This document shows, one piece after another, positions 6,557-8,780 of a stretch of 8,780 nucleotides of DNA. Numbering within the stretch: the stretch's first letter is position 1; each line of letters starts with the position of its first letter. The position numbers were made by a program, and so were the translations under genes. Below the pieces are notes generated by a model, which did no database searches, was not told the DNA's origin, and saw only the letters and a list, made by a program, of their open reading frames with translations. The stretch is from CAZBSE01 sp964494385 (GTDB taxonomy: Bacteria > Actinomycetota > Humimicrobiia > Humimicrobiales > Humimicrobiaceae): positions 1 to 8,780 of the forward strand of contig CAZBSE010000038.1 of assembly GCA_964494385.1 (NCBI GenBank). Reading direction: 5' to 3'.

Positions 6557-7459
6557 ATGGCAAGAAATAAGAAATTTAAGATAGTGGGGCTCGGGGAGGT
6601 GTTATGGGACGTCTTTCCGGACTATAAAAAGCTGGGCGGAGCTCCAGCCAATTTTGCTTATTTTTCACAAAAGTTAGGGCAGGATGGAGTGGTTGTCAGC
6701 AGGATCGGCAATGATCCTCCGGGTAAGGAAATTCTTGGCTCACTAGCCGGACTGGGCCTGGGTATAGATTTTATACAGATTGATCCAAAGCACCCGACGG
6801 GAACGATTGATGTGAAAATAGATAGCAGCGGACAGCCGGATTATATTATCAATAAAAATGCTGCATGGGACTTTTTAAAATTAAGCGATAACTGGAAGGA
6901 TCTTGCCGGAAAAATCGATGTAGTATGTTTCGGTACCCTGGCCCAGAGATCCCCGGGGTCCCGCAGGACGATCATTGAGTTTCTAAAGATGACCGGCAAA
7001 GATGTTATAAAGGTATTTGACATAAATATCAGGCAAAATTTCTACTCCAAAAAGATAATCATTGAGTCGTTAAAATTTGCGGCAATATTGAAGCTAAATG
7101 TAGAAGAACTTGAGATGCTGAGAAAATTGATGGGCTATCGTGATAAAAAAAGGATTGATATATGCAGAAGGCTCATAAATAAATATAATCTAAAACTTTT
7201 GTGCCTTACCAGGGGAGAGGACGGCAGCCTACTTGTGGATGGGAATAGTTATTTTATTCATCCGGGATACAGAGTTTCAGTCGTCGATACAGTGGGCGCC
7301 GGGGATGCCTTTACGGCGGCAATGGTAATCCAGTATCTTCGCGGTAGGACACTTGAAGAGATCAGCAATTCTGCCAATAAACTGGGGTCATGGGTTTCTT
7401 CTAAAATAGGTCCTACACCAACAATGGATGGAGAGATAGAGGAGTACCTGCAGCTGTAG
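6557..7459 (+). CDS. PfkB-family carbohydrate kinase, fructokinase-like
   Basis: A 300-residue ribokinase/PfkB-fold kinase of normal length that would phosphorylate a sugar with ATP. The substrate-side motif GGAPANFA (27-34) closely matches the GGAPANVA signature of fructokinases. KLNVEE (179-184) and LTRGEDGS (217-224) are family segments. The PfkB C-terminal signature DTVGAGDAFTA (244-254) contains the anion hole GAGD with catalytic base Asp250. The ATG at 6557 has only GGTGGT directly against it, a poor ribosome binding site, and an in-frame stop at 6536 limits any extension. Placed 87 bp after a polyol dehydrogenase, it probably phosphorylates the ketose that enzyme makes (for example fructose from sorbitol). 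The exact sugar is not proven. Confidence 0.9.
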   Translation: MARNKKFKIVGLGEVLWDVFPDYKKLGGAPANFAYFSQKLGQDGVVVSRIGNDPPGKEILGSLAGLGLGIDFIQIDPKHPTGTIDVKIDSSGQPDYIINKNAAWDFLKLSDNWKDLAGKIDVVCFGTLAQRSPGSRRTIIEFLKMTGKDVIKVFDINIRQNFYSKKIIIESLKFAAILKLNVEELEMLRKLMGYRDKKRIDICRRLINKYNLKLLCLTRGEDGSLLVDGNSYFIHPGYRVSVVDTVGAGDAFTAAMVIQYLRGRTLEEISNSANKLGSWVSSKIGPTPTMDGEIEEYLQL

Positions 7460-7533
7460 CGGTTATACAAATCCTTAGAAACTTTCCTGGCTTTAATACG
7501 GCATTAATATCAAGAACCGGATATCTTTCTGCC

Positions 7534-8448
7534 TTAATTATCTTCTATACAGGAGTGCGGAAGCTTGCTGAAGTCCAGTTTTCTGTACAGATTACTGATA
7601 GAAGAGGCGGTACTCCTTATTTTACTGTAGATGTCGCGGGGTATTACCAGTTCTGCATCGGATATTTCTTCAATGTATACATCTTTGTAGAGGTAGCCGG
7701 GCAGTTCATCTCCAAAAAATATTTCTGCTTCCCAGGCTTTTTTTATCACTTTTTTAACCTTAAAATGGCTGTTAGAAATTTTCAGTTCGTTGCCGTCGGT
7801 TATATAGAAACGGAAGCCATGATTGGAAGTAAGTCTTTTTGAGAGGCTGGCAAACATACATACGAAACTGCCGCAAAATGCCGCTGCCCTGATTGATAAT
7901 CTGTAGCCTCTGAGCTGGCTTTTAATATAGGGCTGTATGATATAAAAGTTATCAGGCAGGGGCAGGTTATGCGGTTTTTTGCCGTTCTTTAATATTTTTA
8001 ATCCTTTTCCTCCTCTGCCCATGCGCCTTTTTATTATTAGGTCGCAAGTTCCGGAGAAAGCATTGCCAAAATTTTTAAAATTTTTAGAATCGTATATCTC
8101 AGTCGGCAGCATTCTGTATTCTGAAGACAAGAGATTATACTGGACCCACTTATCTTCCAGTCTGAGTTCAGCGGGGGAATTGGACGGGACAGAGCCCCTG
8201 CCGTCCATCCATATCTTTAGATTGCGGAGGTCATCAATATAAGGCAGGTTCCTGATATGGTCGGTAAAGCTTTTTTTAAAATTTTTTCTGGACAAGGCTT
8301 CTATTTTTTTAAATATTCCGGAGTATTTGCCAAACTTTTCCCTGTATAGAAGATCATATTCAAAAGCTCCTGCAGGCACGCCAGTATTTACCTCGCTGAG
8401 GTATAAGCTCAGGTCTTTGTCTAGTAAAAAATCTGCTCCGATATACAT
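7534..8448 (-). CDS. ATP-grasp-like protein with circularly permuted motif order
   Basis: A 304-residue cytoplasmic protein resembling ATP-grasp ligases, which join an acyl-phosphate to an amine or thiol. The motif order is unusual. The N-terminus (residues 2-27: YIGADFLLD, then YLSEVNTGVPAG, with Glu19 and Asn21) looks like the strand that normally ends an ATP-grasp domain and binds Mg. Then come RLEDKWVQYNLL and a following Pro (96-115), the nucleotide-loop-like LIIKRRMGRGGKGLKIL (137-153, Lys140), the linker YIIQPYI (169-175), and RLSIRAAAFCGSFVCMF (183-199, Arg187). The C-terminal helix (about 270-293) resembles the one that usually precedes the EVN strand. ATG at 8448 has no Shine-Dalgarno sequence; it follows the rhodanese stop by 9 nt in the same frame, suggesting reinitiation. 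The substrate is unknown. Confidence 0.7.
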   Translation of the reverse strand: MYIGADFLLDKDLSLYLSEVNTGVPAGAFEYDLLYREKFGKYSGIFKKIEALSRKNFKKSFTDHIRNLPYIDDLRNLKIWMDGRGSVPSNSPAELRLEDKWVQYNLLSSEYRMLPTEIYDSKNFKNFGNAFSGTCDLIIKRRMGRGGKGLKILKNGKKPHNLPLPDNFYIIQPYIKSQLRGYRLSIRAAAFCGSFVCMFASLSKRLTSNHGFRFYITDGNELKISNSHFKVKKVIKKAWEAEIFFGDELPGYLYKDVYIEEISDAELVIPRDIYSKIRSTASSISNLYRKLDFSKLPHSCIEDN

Positions 8449-8457
8449 TTTAAAAAG

Positions 8458-8780
8458 TTATTTAACCAATGAATATCCATGATTTACCCAGTCTGCAAAA
8501 CTGGGATTATAATTATAGACCGGACCGTATCCCATGCTGTCCAGCTTCTCTGAAACCAGGCCGCTGGCAGGACAGTCTATATCGTTGCTGTAAACAACGG
8601 CAGGCATATCCGGCTCCAGGATTTTGCCGGCATCTGTATCCACCTGGGGCAGGAGCAATGATACAGCACCTTTTATATGACTCTTCCGGTAGTCTTTGGG
8701 GTCCCGGGCATCTATAAGTATGAATTTTTTATTTGAATCGATCCACTTCTTTAAGGCAGCAGCGGTGATACTTTTTACCA
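8458..8780 (-). CDS. Rhodanese-like domain protein, N-terminus beyond window
   Basis: The last 106 residues of a protein whose 5' end lies past the right edge; the frame is open to 8780, so the TTG at 8658 is not the true start. Rhodanese domains carry sulfane sulfur on a loop cysteine. Visible segments are LKKWIDSNKKFILIDARDP (CH2A-like), YRKSHIKGAVSL, the active-site region AVVYSNDIDCPAS and the closing VYNYNPSFADWVNHGY. The position usually held by catalytic Cys (VVYC) is Ser here (visible residue 64, codon AGC); another Cys (69) is in the same loop. Activity is therefore uncertain. It ends in TAA at 8458-8460, 9 nt before and in frame with the ATP-grasp-like gene, probably the same operon. 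A degraded homologous fragment lies at about 5103-5280. Confidence 0.85.
   Translation of the reverse strand, partial: VKSITAAALKKWIDSNKKFILIDARDPKDYRKSHIKGAVSLLLPQVDTDAGKILEPDMPAVVYSNDIDCPASGLVSEKLDSMGYGPVYNYNPSFADWVNHGYSLVK

Noticed and set aside
7460..7533. Shared terminator between the convergent kinase and ATP-grasp genes
   Set aside because: Only 4-5 bp stems (such as ATATC/GATAT) without T-tracts are present; not enough to call.
7979..8242. 87-codon plus-strand open frame inside the ATP-grasp-like gene
   Set aside because: Antisense shadow with no ribosome binding site or recognisable motif.
8656..8658. TTG as the start of the rhodanese gene
   Set aside because: The frame stays open upstream and encodes clear rhodanese sequence (FILIDARDP, HIKGA) to the window edge, so the gene is simply cut off.
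1..8780. CRISPR array, tRNA or rRNA gene, insertion sequence
   Set aside because: No regularly spaced repeats, no cloverleaf or rRNA sequence, and no transposase or terminal inverted repeats were seen.

Overview
This is an AT-rich bacterial chromosomal stretch. It shows Shine-Dalgarno sites (AAGGAGG-like), several TTG starts and TTGACA/TAxxxT promoters. The gene set (primary-type sigma factor, B12-type radical SAM enzyme, RRM protein, MATE pump, zinc polyol dehydrogenase, PfkB sugar kinase) fits a free-living, probably anaerobic bacterium. I cannot place the phylum from the sequence alone.

Layout. On the minus strand, reading leftwards: a MarR regulator (4597-5040) and a MATE efflux pump (3213-4586) form a two-gene operon behind a strong promoter. 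Next comes a small RRM RNA-binding protein (2767-3033) with its own promoter and a leader of about 115 nt. Two hairpins follow at 2669-2760. After them a cobalamin-binding-type radical SAM protein (1123-2640) lies 27 bp upstream of a sigma-70 family factor (19-1095). On the plus strand, a promoter at about 5394-5423 drives a zinc-dependent polyol/alcohol dehydrogenase (5459-6469) and a PfkB/fructokinase-like kinase (6557-7459), a likely polyol-to-ketose-to-ketose-phosphate route. At the right end, again on the minus strand and convergent to the kinase, a rhodanese-like protein (8458 to beyond the edge) is followed in the same reading frame, after one TAA and 9 nt, by an ATP-grasp-like protein (7534-8448).

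Most notable points. (1) The 418-bp MarR/dehydrogenase intergenic region holds a decayed partial copy of the rhodanese gene found 3.4 kb away (two blocks at about 81-82% nucleotide identity, an internal 33-nt deletion and a stop). The MarR promoter's -35 box sits at its tail. (2) The ATP-grasp protein looks circularly permuted: the Mg-binding E-x-N strand that normally closes the domain is at its N-terminus. (3) The rhodanese has Ser where the catalytic Cys is expected, and the relic has Ser there too. (4) The MarR-MATE pair resembles mepR-mepA in arrangement, with repeated TTTAGA(T) motifs and a palindrome over the -10 box.
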